DNA of 38,960 bases, from positions 1-38,960 of the forward strand of contig JAJFGP010000045.1 of the NCBI GenBank assembly GCA_021776055.1, given 5' to 3'. The notes beneath the pieces are model-generated. The model had not been told where the DNA came from, searched no databases, and saw only the letters and a program-made list of their open reading frames with translations. Source of the DNA: Kiloniellaceae bacterium (GTDB lineage: Bacteria > Pseudomonadota > Alphaproteobacteria > Kiloniellales > J153). Shown piece by piece: positions 10,794 through 19,291 of this stretch. The position numbers and the translations under genes were made by a program. Each line of letters starts with the position of its first letter. Position 1 is the first letter of the stretch.

Positions 10794-11589
10794 TGCCATG
10801 CTCGCGCAATTCGGCCTGGCCGCCGCTATCGTCGCATTCTCGGTCCTGCCCGCCACGGCTCAGACGCCCGAGGAGAAAGGCCGGACTATCGCCGAGGAGG
10901 TGGATAGCCGCGACGTGGGTTGGGGCGACAGCACCACGACCCTGGAGATGATCCTAAGCAACAGCCAGGGCGAAACCAGCACCCGCGTACTGCGGTCGCA
11001 AAACTTGGAGGTCAACGGTGATGGCCTGGGCGATAGGAGCCTGACCATCTTTGACCGACCGCGCGACGTCGAAGGAACCGCGTTCCTGTCGCACACTAAG
11101 ATCACCGAGGCGGACGATCAATGGCTGTACCTGCCCGCGCTCAAGCGGGTGAAGCGGATTTCGTCGGCCAACAAGTCGGGCCCCTTTATGGGCAGCGAAT
11201 TCGCCTACGAGGACCTGCTTAGCCAGGAGGTGGAGAAATACACCTACCGCTGGCTGCGCGACGAGCCGTGCGGCGATCTGCAATGCACCGTCATCGAACG
11301 CTTCCCGGTCTATGAAAACTCGGGCTACACCCGACAGGAAGTTTGGATCGACACGGGCGAATACCGAATCCAGAAAATTGATTTCTACGATCGCAAAGAA
11401 TCGCTACTCAAAACGCTCCTCTATTCGGACTATCGCCAGTATCTTGGAAAATATTGGCGCGGCCACACCCTGGTGATGGCCAACCACCAGACCGGCAAGG
11501 GAACCACGTTGAAATTTGCCGACTACGAGTTTCAAATCGGCGTCCGTGAGAACGACTTCACACCCGACCGATTGAAACGGGTGCGGTGA
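10759..11589 (+). CDS. LolA-like outer-membrane lipoprotein-sorting family protein (periplasmic)
   Basis: The 276-residue product has a signal peptide (LAAAIVAFSVLPATA followed by Q) and the later-family LolA-like beta fold seen in proteins encoded beside RND exporters. Recognisable patches are LTIFDRPRDVEGTAFLSH, DDQWLYLPALKRVKRISS, SGPFMGSEFAYEDL and a closing ADYEFQIGVRENDFTPDRLKR. It probably shuttles a lipid or lipoprotein-like ligand across the periplasm between the RND protein and the outer membrane. The ATG at 10759 has AGGAGG 7 nt upstream and overlaps the RND gene by 35 nt. Its stop overlaps the next start (GTGA), so translation of the three genes is coupled. Confidence 0.88.
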   Translation: MPNALHHKPRSSAMLAQFGLAAAIVAFSVLPATAQTPEEKGRTIAEEVDSRDVGWGDSTTTLEMILSNSQGETSTRVLRSQNLEVNGDGLGDRSLTIFDRPRDVEGTAFLSHTKITEADDQWLYLPALKRVKRISSANKSGPFMGSEFAYEDLLSQEVEKYTYRWLRDEPCGDLQCTVIERFPVYENSGYTRQEVWIDTGEYRIQKIDFYDRKESLLKTLLYSDYRQYLGKYWRGHTLVMANHQTGKGTTLKFADYEFQIGVRENDFTPDRLKRVR

Positions 11590-12815
11590 GTTCGGTCGTC
11601 AGACGGCAGATCGGCTGGGCTGTCGCCGTAGCCGCGGTTCCGCTGCTTGCCGGTACGGTTCCGGCCGGCGCCGGCGAGCTAAGCTGGTCCGCCGAGGTTG
11701 CCAGCGAGGTCCGCGTCTTCCCCTACCGGCCGGCATTTCCGCGCCAAGATAACGACGCCTTGGTCCCGTCGATCTCGGTCGAGCCCGAGATCGTTTACGA
11801 ATGGAATAACCGAGACGACCGTTTCACGTTCGTCCCGTTTGCGCGTCTGGATGCCGGTGACGATGCACGCAGCCACCTGGACGTGCGTGAGGCCAATTGG
11901 CTGCATCTGGACGACGATTGGGATCTCATCGTCGGCGTCGCCAAGGTCTACTGGGGTGTCACCGAATCACGCCACCTGGTGAACATCATCAACCAGACCG
12001 ACGGCGTGGAGGACGTTGACGAGGAAGACAAGCTTGGCCAGCCCATGGTCAACGGAAATATAAACACCGACTGGGGCACCTTCGGGGCCTTCGTTCTGCC
12101 CGGCTTTCGCGAGCGAACCTTCCCCAACGCCGATGCCCGCCTGGGCGGCCCGCTGCCCATCGATGACGACAATGCCACTTATGATTCCGGTGCCGAGGAA
12201 CGGCACGTGGACTTCGCCGCGCGCTGGCGCAAAACCTTCGGCGATTGGGATGTCGGGTTATCGGAATTCGTCGGGACAAGCCGGGAGCCTCGCTTCATTG
12301 CGGGCACTCGAAACGGCGAAAGCGTCCTGGTGCCGCATTACGATCAGATCGATCAGACCGGTCTGGACCTACAATTCACCGGCGAGGCGACGCTGTGGAA
12401 ACTCGAAGCCGTGACTCGTGGTGGCCAAGGCGATCGCTTTTTCGCCGCGGTCGGCGGCCTGGAGCACACCTTCTTTGGCGCCTTCGATACCAATGCCGAC
12501 ATCGGCTTGCTGGCCGAATACCTTTACGATGGGCGGGACGAAGTCGGGGCCCCAGCGACGAGTGCCGACGACGACATCTTTCTCGCCACCCGCCTCACCC
12601 TGAATGACGAGCAGGACACCGCTCTCTTGGCCGGGGTCATCGTCGACCGGGACACCCAGGCTACCCTCCTCACCATCGAAGCGGAGCGGCGCCTGGGCGA
12701 TAGCTGGAAGCTGGAACTGGAAAGCCGCCTGTTCCTGAACGTGCCCTCTGGCGACCCCCTGGTCGCCGTGCGCAACGACGACTTCATCACCCTGCGCCTG
12801 ACCCGATACTTCTAG
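11586..12815 (+). CDS. Outer-membrane beta-barrel protein of the RND operon
   Basis: This 409-residue protein starts with GTG overlapping the previous stop. It has a signal peptide ending near VPAGAGE, then a mature part of alternating polar and hydrophobic strands rich in Asp, Tyr and Trp. It ends in ITLRLTRYF, with the terminal phenylalanine used as the outer-membrane insertion signal. No named domain can be pinned with certainty; it resembles uncharacterised barrel proteins encoded after RND/LolA-like pairs. It probably provides the outer-membrane end of the same export or lipid-trafficking route. A general porin role is possible but less supported by context. Confidence 0.8.
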   Translation: MSSVVRRQIGWAVAVAAVPLLAGTVPAGAGELSWSAEVASEVRVFPYRPAFPRQDNDALVPSISVEPEIVYEWNNRDDRFTFVPFARLDAGDDARSHLDVREANWLHLDDDWDLIVGVAKVYWGVTESRHLVNIINQTDGVEDVDEEDKLGQPMVNGNINTDWGTFGAFVLPGFRERTFPNADARLGGPLPIDDDNATYDSGAEERHVDFAARWRKTFGDWDVGLSEFVGTSREPRFIAGTRNGESVLVPHYDQIDQTGLDLQFTGEATLWKLEAVTRGGQGDRFFAAVGGLEHTFFGAFDTNADIGLLAEYLYDGRDEVGAPATSADDDIFLATRLTLNDEQDTALLAGVIVDRDTQATLLTIEAERRLGDSWKLELESRLFLNVPSGDPLVAVRNDDFITLRLTRYF

Positions 12816-12872
12816 ATCGCGCCAACCCCCCAAGACCACCATTCCGGCCCAATTGGCCCTAAAGTTCCCGAT

Positions 12873-12892
12873 GCGTTACCCTTTATTAACGC
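12873..12892. repeat. Inverted repeat upstream of the patatin gene
   Basis: GCGTTA and TAACGC are separated by 8 bases in the 95-bp gap before the patatin gene, ending 18 bp ahead of its ATG. It could be a regulator dyad or a weak stem at the end of the RND transcript. No T-run follows, so it is not a classical terminator. Confidence 0.35.
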
Positions 12893-12910
12893 TGCTGGCA
12901 CGGATTCTTA

Positions 12911-13939
12911 ATGGCACGCGCGCGAAAATCAGCCATGCACGACACCCCGGACCCGACATGGCGGCCAAAGATCGGACTAGCCCTTGGTAGCGGCGTCGCC
13001 CGAGGTTGGGCCCATATCGGCGTCCTGCGGGCCCTGGAGCGCTATGGCTTCAAACCCGACATCGTCACCGGCACATCCGTAGGCGCCCTGATCGGCGGCG
13101 CTTACGTGGCTGGCCGTATCGACACCCTGGAGGCCTGGGTGCGCGCCCTAAACAAGGTCAAGATCGCCTCCTATCTGGACTTCCGGGTGCGCGGCGGTGG
13201 CATGATCGGCGGCCGTCATCTGGTCGACGCCATGCGGCAGCACCTGGGCGATACCCTCATCGAGGACCTGCCCATCCCATTCGCAGCCATTGCCACCGAT
13301 CTGGTGACCGGTCACGAGGTTTGGCTGCGCAAAGGGAGCTTGGTCGAGGCGATGCGCACCTCTTTCTCTCTGCCGGGCGCCTTCGAACCGATGCAAAAAA
13401 ACCACCGCTGGCTGGTCGATGGGGCGCTGGTCAACCCAGTGCCCGTATCCGTCTGCATGGCCTTGGGCGCGCAGATGACCATCGCCGTCAACGTAAACGC
13501 GGATATCATCGGCAAACAGCGGCGGACCGGCTCTGCGGTCCCCAGCATCGCCGGCTTCGACCTTCTGCAAGAAATCGAGAATGCCAAGACGCCGGGAAAA
13601 CGTTCCAAGCTTAGCGCCCTGGCGCGCCGCGTCTTTAAGCGCGAGCCGACCCAGCCGAGCATGTTCGGTGTGATGATTTCGTCCTTGGGCATTGTGCAGG
13701 ATCGCATTTCCCGCTCGCGCCTAGCCGGCGAACCGCCGGATGTCCACATCACCCCGCGTCTTGGTCACGTGGGCCTGTTCGAATTCGACCGCGCCGACGA
13801 GATCATTGCCGAGGGCGAGGCCGCCGTGGAGCGGGCGCTCCCCGATTTGCGCGATGCGCTGGCGATCTTCGGCCGAGACCTCAACGGCGATGACAACGGG
13901 CAGGACGAGACCGAAGTCCAAAAGAAAGCCGCGCCCTGA
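12911..13939 (+). CDS. Patatin-like phospholipase (RssA type)
   Basis: The 342-residue protein carries the patatin serine-hydrolase signature: the oxyanion-hole loop GSGVARGWAHIG near residues 26-37, the nucleophile elbow GTSVG at about 56-60, and the catalytic aspartate in DGALVNPVP at about 173. These enzymes use a Ser-Asp dyad to cleave acyl groups from phospholipids. There is no signal peptide, so it is likely cytoplasmic or inner-membrane associated. The C-terminal tail is acidic, then basic (KKAAP). The start is uncertain: ATG 12911 has only a weak ribosome site and ATG 12935 is possible. It follows the RND operon by 95 nt and may share its lipid-related role, but could have its own promoter. 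Confidence 0.92.
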   Translation: MARARKSAMHDTPDPTWRPKIGLALGSGVARGWAHIGVLRALERYGFKPDIVTGTSVGALIGGAYVAGRIDTLEAWVRALNKVKIASYLDFRVRGGGMIGGRHLVDAMRQHLGDTLIEDLPIPFAAIATDLVTGHEVWLRKGSLVEAMRTSFSLPGAFEPMQKNHRWLVDGALVNPVPVSVCMALGAQMTIAVNVNADIIGKQRRTGSAVPSIAGFDLLQEIENAKTPGKRSKLSALARRVFKREPTQPSMFGVMISSLGIVQDRISRSRLAGEPPDVHITPRLGHVGLFEFDRADEIIAEGEAAVERALPDLRDALAIFGRDLNGDDNGQDETEVQKKAAP

Positions 13940-13957
13940 CTCTCGTGGGGCAGTCCC

Positions 13958-14983
13958 CTAATCCCAGTCGAGAATGACCTTGCCGGCGCGGCCGGAGCGC
14001 ATCACGTCGAAGCCTTGTTGAAAATCACCGATGGCGAAGGCATGCGTGAGCACCGGGGTAATATCCAGCCCGCTTTGCAGCATGGTCGTCATCTTATACC
14101 AGGTCTCGAACATCTCCCGCCCATAGATGCCTTTCAGGGTCAGGCCCTTGAAGATGACGTGATTCCAATCGATGGGCGCGGCTTCGGGCGGGATGCCTAG
14201 AATGGCAACACGGCCGCCGTGATTCATGGTGCGCAGCATGTCCTGCAAGGCCTGCACATTGCCCGACATCTCCAGCCCCACATCGAAACCTTCGACCATG
14301 CCCAACTCGTCCATGACCTGGTCCAGGCTACCTTTGGTAACATTGACGGTCCGTGTCGCCCCCATCTTGGCGGCCAGGTTGAGCCGGTAGTCGTTCACAT
14401 CGGTAACGACGATGAAGCGGGCGCCTACGTGCCGGGCGATCGCCGCCGCCATGATGCCGATGGGCCCGGCTCCGGTGATCAGCACATCCTCGCCCACCAT
14501 GCCAAAGGACAGGGCCGAGTGGGTGGCATTGCCGAACGGATCGAAGATGGCCGCCAGTTCGTCCGGCACATCGTCCGGTAACGGAAAGGCATTGGCCGCC
14601 GGCAGGCACAGGTACTCCGCGAAGCTGCCCGGCCGGTTGACGCCGACACCTACCGTATTACGGCATAAGTGCCGCCGCCCGGCGCGGCAGTTTCGGCAGT
14701 GGCCGCAGGTCACGTGCCCCTCGCCCGAGACCCGCTCGCCAATATGGAATCCTTGCACCTCGCTGCCGATCTTGGCCACCTCGCCGACGAACTCGTGACC
14801 GACGGTCATGGGCACCGGGATGGTCTGCTGCGACCAGGCATCCCAGTTGTAGATATGGATGTCGGTGCCACAGATCGCCGATTTGCGAATCTTGATGAGA
14901 ACGTCGTTGTGGCCGATCTCGGGAACCGGCACGTCCTCCATCCAGATTCCCGGTTCGGCACGGCTCTTGACCAGTGCCTTCAT
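13958..14983 (-). CDS. tdh: L-threonine 3-dehydrogenase
   Basis: At 341 residues it equals the usual Tdh length. The zinc-dependent medium-chain dehydrogenase features are visible: the catalytic-zinc cysteine in [22 protein letters not shown], the structural-zinc cysteines in [15 protein letters not shown], and the NAD-binding [32 protein letters not shown] near the end is characteristic of Tdh. It oxidises L-threonine to 2-amino-3-ketobutyrate, which Kbl then splits. Its ATG overlaps the kbl stop (ATGA), so the pair is translationally coupled and functionally linked. The gene converges on the patatin gene with an 18-nt gap. Confidence 0.98.
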   Translation of the reverse strand: MKALVKSRAEPGIWMEDVPVPEIGHNDVLIKIRKSAICGTDIHIYNWDAWSQQTIPVPMTVGHEFVGEVAKIGSEVQGFHIGERVSGEGHVTCGHCRNCRAGRRHLCRNTVGVGVNRPGSFAEYLCLPAANAFPLPDDVPDELAAIFDPFGNATHSALSFGMVGEDVLITGAGPIGIMAAAIARHVGARFIVVTDVNDYRLNLAAKMGATRTVNVTKGSLDQVMDELGMVEGFDVGLEMSGNVQALQDMLRTMNHGGRVAILGIPPEAAPIDWNHVIFKGLTLKGIYGREMFETWYKMTTMLQSGLDITPVLTHAFAIGDFQQGFDVMRSGRAGKVILDWD

Positions 14984-16191
14984 GTACCACCCCCGGATGC
15001 GGACTGGATAACGCCGAGCGCTCGGCCCACCTTGGCAAAGGCATCGATTGCCTGATCGATCTGTGCCCGACTGTGTGCCGCCGACATTTGCGTGCGAATG
15101 CGCGCTTGGCCAATGGGGACCACCGGATAGGAAAAACCGATCACGTAGATACCCTCGGCGAGCAACTGTTCGGCCATATCGCTAGCCAGCTTGGCGTCAC
15201 CCAACATGACCGGAATGACCGGATGCCCCGCCCCCGCCAGGGTGAAGCCAAGATCGGTCATACGCGTGCGGAAATAGGTGCTGTTTTCGCGCAACCGCCG
15301 GCGCAGATCGTCGCTGCCCTGAAGCATGTCGAGAACCTTGAGAGACGCCGCGGCGATGGCCGGTGCCAAGCTGTTGGAAAAAAGATAAGGCCGCGAGCGC
15401 TGGCGCAGCCAGCTCACCACCTCGCCCGGCGCAGCCGTATAGCCGCCGGAGGCGCCGCCCAGGGCCTTGCCCAGGGTGCCGGTAAGAATATCGACGCGCC
15501 CCTCGACGCCGCAATGCTCGGGCGTGCCGCGGCCGTTCTCGCCCATGAAACCGACGGCATGGGAATCGTCGACCATCACCATCGCCCCATATTGCTCGGC
15601 CAAGTCACAGATGGCCGGCAGGTTGGCGACCACCCCATCCATCGAGAAAACCCCGTCGGTCGCGATCAACTTGAATCGGCAGTCGGCGGCGGCCTTGAGC
15701 TGCGTTTCCAGACCGGCCATATCGTTGTTGGCATAGCGCAGCCGCCGCGCCTTGCACAGGCGAACCCCGTCTATAATGCTGGCATGGTTGAGGGCATCGC
15801 TGATGATGGCGTCCTGCTCGCCCAAAAGTGTTTCGAACAAGCCGGTGTTGGCATCGAAACAGGAGGCATAAAGGATCGCCTCCTCCGTGCCGAGAAAATC
15901 CGCGATCCGCTGCTCCAGGGCCCGGTGCACGGTCTGCGTACCGCAAATGAAACGCACCGACGACATACCGAAACCATAAGCATCGAGACCGGCCTTCGCC
16001 GCCGCGACCATGTCCGGATGGTTGGACAGGCCGAGGTAGTTATTGGCACACAGGTTCAGGACCTCCTGGCCATCCTCCAGGCGAATTGCCGCCGCCTGAG
16101 GCGAGGCGATGACGCGCTCGTTCTTGAATAGCCCTTGCTCATGCAAAGCACGGCTTTCCTGCCGCAGGTGCTCAAGAAATTTCGGATCCAT
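14980..16191 (-). CDS. kbl: Glycine C-acetyltransferase (2-amino-3-ketobutyrate CoA ligase)
   Basis: This 403-residue PLP enzyme of the alpha-oxoamine synthase family cleaves 2-amino-3-ketobutyrate with CoA to glycine and acetyl-CoA. Visible marks are [58 protein letters not shown] and the PLP lysine in [14 protein letters not shown]. The family also contains 5-aminolevulinate synthase, KBL's close relative; coupling to tdh and the length support Kbl here. The ATG at 16191 begins [12 protein letters not shown], close to other Kbl N-termini. A small Cys-motif gene lies 73 nt upstream on the same strand and may be co-transcribed. Confidence 0.97.
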   Translation of the reverse strand: MDPKFLEHLRQESRALHEQGLFKNERVIASPQAAAIRLEDGQEVLNLCANNYLGLSNHPDMVAAAKAGLDAYGFGMSSVRFICGTQTVHRALEQRIADFLGTEEAILYASCFDANTGLFETLLGEQDAIISDALNHASIIDGVRLCKARRLRYANNDMAGLETQLKAAADCRFKLIATDGVFSMDGVVANLPAICDLAEQYGAMVMVDDSHAVGFMGENGRGTPEHCGVEGRVDILTGTLGKALGGASGGYTAAPGEVVSWLRQRSRPYLFSNSLAPAIAAASLKVLDMLQGSDDLRRRLRENSTYFRTRMTDLGFTLAGAGHPVIPVMLGDAKLASDMAEQLLAEGIYVIGFSYPVVPIGQARIRTQMSAAHSRAQIDQAIDAFAKVGRALGVIQSASGGGT

Positions 16192-16264
16192 AAGTGCCGT
16201 TCCACGCCGTTGCCGGGCAACTTAACACATCGCCTCCGGGACGCCAGTAGCGGCAGAGCGCCGT

Positions 16265-16411
16265 CTAGATGATCTCTGTTTTTAACTTACCGCAGCGGCG
16301 GCAGCGCCGCTTGCTGATGCCGCCGGGGGCGCCGAAGCTGAAGGTTGCATCGGTCAGCACGTAGTCGTGCAACCCGAGAAAGCAAAGGACGCGGCCGATA
16401 ATTTCTGGCAT
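16265..16411 (-). CDS. Small 48-residue protein with a C-terminal CxxC motif (DUF1660-like)
   Basis: This ORF is too short for the track. From ATG 16411 it reads MPEIIGRVLCFLGLHDY, a middle segment, then KRRCRRCGKLKTEII and a TAG stop. The layout of Cys and His near the N-terminus with CxxCG near the C-terminus resembles small zinc-ribbon proteins of the DUF1660 type (C-x-x-x-GH ... CxxCG), giving four possible zinc ligands (C10, H15, C37, C40). GAGGAA lies about 10 nt before the ATG. It sits in the 290-bp gap upstream of kbl, same strand. Function is unknown. The ordered motif spacing makes it more likely than a chance ORF, but codon support in 48 residues is limited. Confidence 0.6.
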   Translation of the reverse strand: MPEIIGRVLCFLGLHDYVLTDATFSFGAPGGISKRRCRRCGKLKTEII

Positions 16412-16481
16412 CGCGCGAGTTCCTCGTCAGCGCATGCCCCGACAATAGTCTAACCGGTCCGGCGTCCTTTTGGCGACTCGC

Positions 16482-18119
16482 CTATAGAAGCGGTGGTGGC
16501 AAATCGGGCGAGCGGATGCCCAACCGTTGCAGCCCCAAATCGCGCGCCCTGCGGAAATCCTCGACGGCGCGCACCTTCTCGCCCTTCATATCCAAAGCGA
16601 AGCCACGATTGTAGTAGGCGGCCGGAAAACCCGGCTTGTTGGCAATGGCGGCGCTGTAGTCCTCGATCGCCTTGTCCAGGACACCCAGGTACTGATACGC
16701 ATTCGCCCGGTTGTACAGTGCTGCGGCCAGATGCTCCAACGCCAGGTCACCGCCGTCAATGGCCTGATCGTACAACTTAACCGCGGCGTCATAGTCGCCC
16801 GCCTGGGCAACGCCATAGCCGGCGCTGAAAGCTTGATACCCGTTGCCTGGCGCTACATCGATACCAGCCGACTGCGGCGCGACGGAGCCAAGCGGTGCGG
16901 CATCGCCTTGCGGCCGAGGGGCGGCCGGCCCTGGCGGCGGCGCCTCCACTTTCAAGCGGGCGAACAGTTCCTCGGTAACCCGGCCATCCGCGGGCAAGCC
17001 GCGCGCCCGCTGGTAGGTTTCGATGGCATCTCTGGTCCGCACCCGCATATTGCCATCGGCCGCGCCCGGATCGAGGCCAATCCGCTTAAGTTCCTGCTGC
17101 ACCTTCCAAATCAAGGTACGCTCGTAGCCGGCGCGGTCCGCCATGGCAGAGGGCTTAGCAACCGGCGCGGCAGGTTCGGCCCGCGCGGTCTGTGTGGCAA
17201 CTGCCGACGCCGCCGCCTCGTCCCGTTGTTTCAGCCGCGCGATCATGCCGGTTAGATTGAAGCCAACCTCGGCCTTGGGTACCACTGGCGGCTCGGTCAC
17301 CTCAGGGGTGGCTTCAGAAGCAGCTTCAGGCTGGGGTTCGACCGCCTCGGCCACCTCCGGTTCCGGTTCTGGCTCTGCTGGGGGCGCCGAGGCATCGGCT
17401 ACGTCAGAATCGGATGCCGGTTCTGTCGGCTCTGCGACCGCCGGGTCTGATGTGGGTTCGGGCTCGGGTTTTGGAGCCATCTCTTTCGCCGACTCAAGAT
17501 CGGGTTCCGCTACCTCGGTTTCGGCCACCTCTGGGGTTTCGGCCACCTCTGGGGTATCGGCCACCTCAGGTGCCGGTTCGATTGGCGGCTCCACCGCTTC
17601 AGCCGCGTCAGGCTTGGCAATCGGTTCGGCCGCCCCGGCATCGGCAATCTCGGGCTCTACGGCAGGCTCTACGGCGGGTTCCGTCGCGGGCGGGGGTTCG
17701 GGCGCCTTAGGGGCCGCTTCGGACGGAACCGCGTCTTGCAGCGCATCGGTTGCGGCAACCTCGGCCTCTGCCGCGCTGTCCGGCTCGGCTTCCACCGCCA
17801 CCTCGGGTGCCGCCTCAGGCACCGGGGGAGGCGCCGCCTCGCGCATCTCAACATAAACCTGAGAGACCTGGCGAAGCTCGCGCAGTAAATTGGCGCTGGG
17901 CTCGCCGTTGACGGGCAGGACAGCGAACTCCTGGTACAGACGGATCGCGGTTCGCGTCCGATCGTCGACCTCGCCGTCAATAACCCCCGGATCGAAATTT
18001 AGCTGAGCCAGGAGCTGCTCCATCTCCCGCAGATCGGCCTCGGGCAACTCCGCCGCCCCGGCGGGGAATCCACTGGCAAGCCCGAAAACAATGACCGCGG
18101 AGAACCAACTACCTTGCAT
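16482..18119 (-). CDS. Secreted peptidoglycan-binding / TPR protein with long Ala-Pro-Glu linker
   Basis: The 545-residue protein opens with a signal peptide (SAVIVFGLASGFPAGAAE). A first PG_binding_1-like unit follows at about 28-80 (LNFDPGVIDGEVDDRTRTAIRLYQEF), then a roughly 200-residue low-complexity linker made of Ala, Glu, Pro and Val repeats. A second PG_binding_1-like unit lies near 335-390 (LDPGAADGNMRVRTRDAIETYQRARGLP), and two or three TPR units near 425-525 (AALYNRANAYQYLGVLDKAIEDYSAAI). The linker could span the periplasm between cell wall and a membrane partner. Similar layouts occur in envelope or division-associated proteins. It lies downstream of the binding-protein gene with a 72-nt gap. 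No catalytic domain is visible, so a scaffold role is inferred. Confidence 0.85.
   Translation of the reverse strand: MQGSWFSAVIVFGLASGFPAGAAELPEADLREMEQLLAQLNFDPGVIDGEVDDRTRTAIRLYQEFAVLPVNGEPSANLLRELRQVSQVYVEMREAAPPPVPEAAPEVAVEAEPDSAAEAEVAATDALQDAVPSEAAPKAPEPPPATEPAVEPAVEPEIADAGAAEPIAKPDAAEAVEPPIEPAPEVADTPEVAETPEVAETEVAEPDLESAKEMAPKPEPEPTSDPAVAEPTEPASDSDVADASAPPAEPEPEPEVAEAVEPQPEAASEATPEVTEPPVVPKAEVGFNLTGMIARLKQRDEAAASAVATQTARAEPAAPVAKPSAMADRAGYERTLIWKVQQELKRIGLDPGAADGNMRVRTRDAIETYQRARGLPADGRVTEELFARLKVEAPPPGPAAPRPQGDAAPLGSVAPQSAGIDVAPGNGYQAFSAGYGVAQAGDYDAAVKLYDQAIDGGDLALEHLAAALYNRANAYQYLGVLDKAIEDYSAAIANKPGFPAAYYNRGFALDMKGEKVRAVEDFRRARDLGLQRLGIRSPDLPPPLL
17521..17574. repeat. 18-nt tandem repeat coding for the linker
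   Basis: Three 18-nt units starting TCGGCCACCTC (17521, 17539, 17557) lie in tandem; the first two differ by one base and the third diverges at its end. They encode repeated PEVAET-type residues of the peptidoglycan-binding protein's linker. Such in-frame repeats can change number by slippage and so vary linker length. Confidence 0.75.
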
Positions 18120-18191
18120 ACGCCAGTCTCAATTTAATACCACACGGCGCATCAGACAGAGCACGGGCCAGATGGATCAATTCGGCCCAGA

Positions 18192-19064
18192 TCAATTCGG
18201 CCATGCCTGGATCTGGAACGCCGCCTTAAGCAAGTCGGTCTGCGGCACACCCAGCGGGTCGAACCATTTGGCGTAGATGGCATCGATCTCACCGGAACGG
18301 AACAAATCGGCAAGCACGGTATTCACCACCAGTCTGAAGTTCGAGTCGTCACGTCGCACGATCATGCCGTATGGGTCGTACGACAAGAATCGACCGACCA
18401 CTTCATAATTATCTGGCGATTCGGACTCCGCTGCCAAGCCATGCAACAGAATATGGTCGGTCGCAAAGGCATCGACGCGCCCGCTTTCCATCGCCTGGAA
18501 CCCTTCGGCGTGATCCTTCACCGGTAGAATTCTAAGGTCGAGATTCTGCCGCGCGGCAATTGCCTTGATGGCCCGCTCGTTTGTCGTACCTTGAGTCAGC
18601 GCGATGGACTTGCCGCCCATATCCTCGATTTCCTGAATGCCCGAGCCCTTTTTCACCAGCAGCTTCGTGCCGGTGATGAAGGTCGTATTGGCGAAATCGA
18701 CTTGTTGTTGCCGAGTCAGGTTGTTGGTGGTCGATCCGCATTCGATATCGACGGTGCCATTTGCAACCAAGAGGATTCGGGTTTTCGGATCGACCAGCAC
18801 GTAATCGACCTTGAGATCCGCCCGGCCAACCACATCCTTCACCTTCTCGACGATTCGCAGGCACAGATCGATCGAGTAGCCCATTGGTGGGCCACTATCT
18901 GTCAGGTACGAGAACGGAACGGACGATTCGCGATGGCCGATGACGATAGTTCCGGAGCGCTGAATCTTCAGCAATGTGCCGTGAAGTTCAGCCGCCGCTG
19001 CCGTTCCCGCACCGAAGAAAAAACTAAGCAGCACCAGGAACGCGCAAACTCGGTTTCTTGCCAT
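18192..19064 (-). CDS. Periplasmic amino-acid-binding protein (GltI/family 3 type), orphan
   Basis: The product is 290 residues with a signal peptide (VCAFLVLLSFFFGAGTAAAA) and a bacterial extracellular solute-binding family 3 fold: GTIVIGHRESSVPFSYL, GYSIDLCLRIVEKV, VDIECGSTTNNLTRQQQVDF, GKSIALTQGTTNERAI and FATDHILLHGL. The STTN segment and the arginine after it match glutamate/aspartate binders. The ATG at 19064 was chosen over the GTG at 19079 because AAGGAAG lies just before it. No permease or ATPase gene is adjacent, so it either serves a transporter elsewhere or has a sensing role. Family assignment is strong; ligand is inferred from similarity to GltI. Confidence 0.92.
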   Translation of the reverse strand: MARNRVCAFLVLLSFFFGAGTAAAAELHGTLLKIQRSGTIVIGHRESSVPFSYLTDSGPPMGYSIDLCLRIVEKVKDVVGRADLKVDYVLVDPKTRILLVANGTVDIECGSTTNNLTRQQQVDFANTTFITGTKLLVKKGSGIQEIEDMGGKSIALTQGTTNERAIKAIAARQNLDLRILPVKDHAEGFQAMESGRVDAFATDHILLHGLAAESESPDNYEVVGRFLSYDPYGMIVRRDDSNFRLVVNTVLADLFRSGEIDAIYAKWFDPLGVPQTDLLKAAFQIQAWPN

Positions 19065-19291
19065 GCCAACTTCCTTCACCTAATGGATCGGCGCACCCAC
19101 CCATTCTACGCCCGCACGCCTTGAGGTCATAGTCAGGATCCGTGATGAATGCTCACAAGGGCACCCTTCGCCACCTGTCGAATTCTGCCGTATTCAGGTC
19201 CAAACATATCATAATGTAACTATTTGTTCCCAGATTCATTGATTTTGCCTGGAGGGTCGGCTGTAGGGCCATGCGCTGATCGCCCGCCGGG

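Noticed and set aside
12876-12890. TTAC-N6-TTAAC before the patatin gene as another CtrA box
   Set aside because: One half-site is mismatched and the spacing is wrong; better described as an inverted repeat.
13944-13960. GGGGCAGTCCCC between the patatin gene and tdh as a bidirectional terminator
   Set aside because: Only a 4-bp stem with no T-run on either side.
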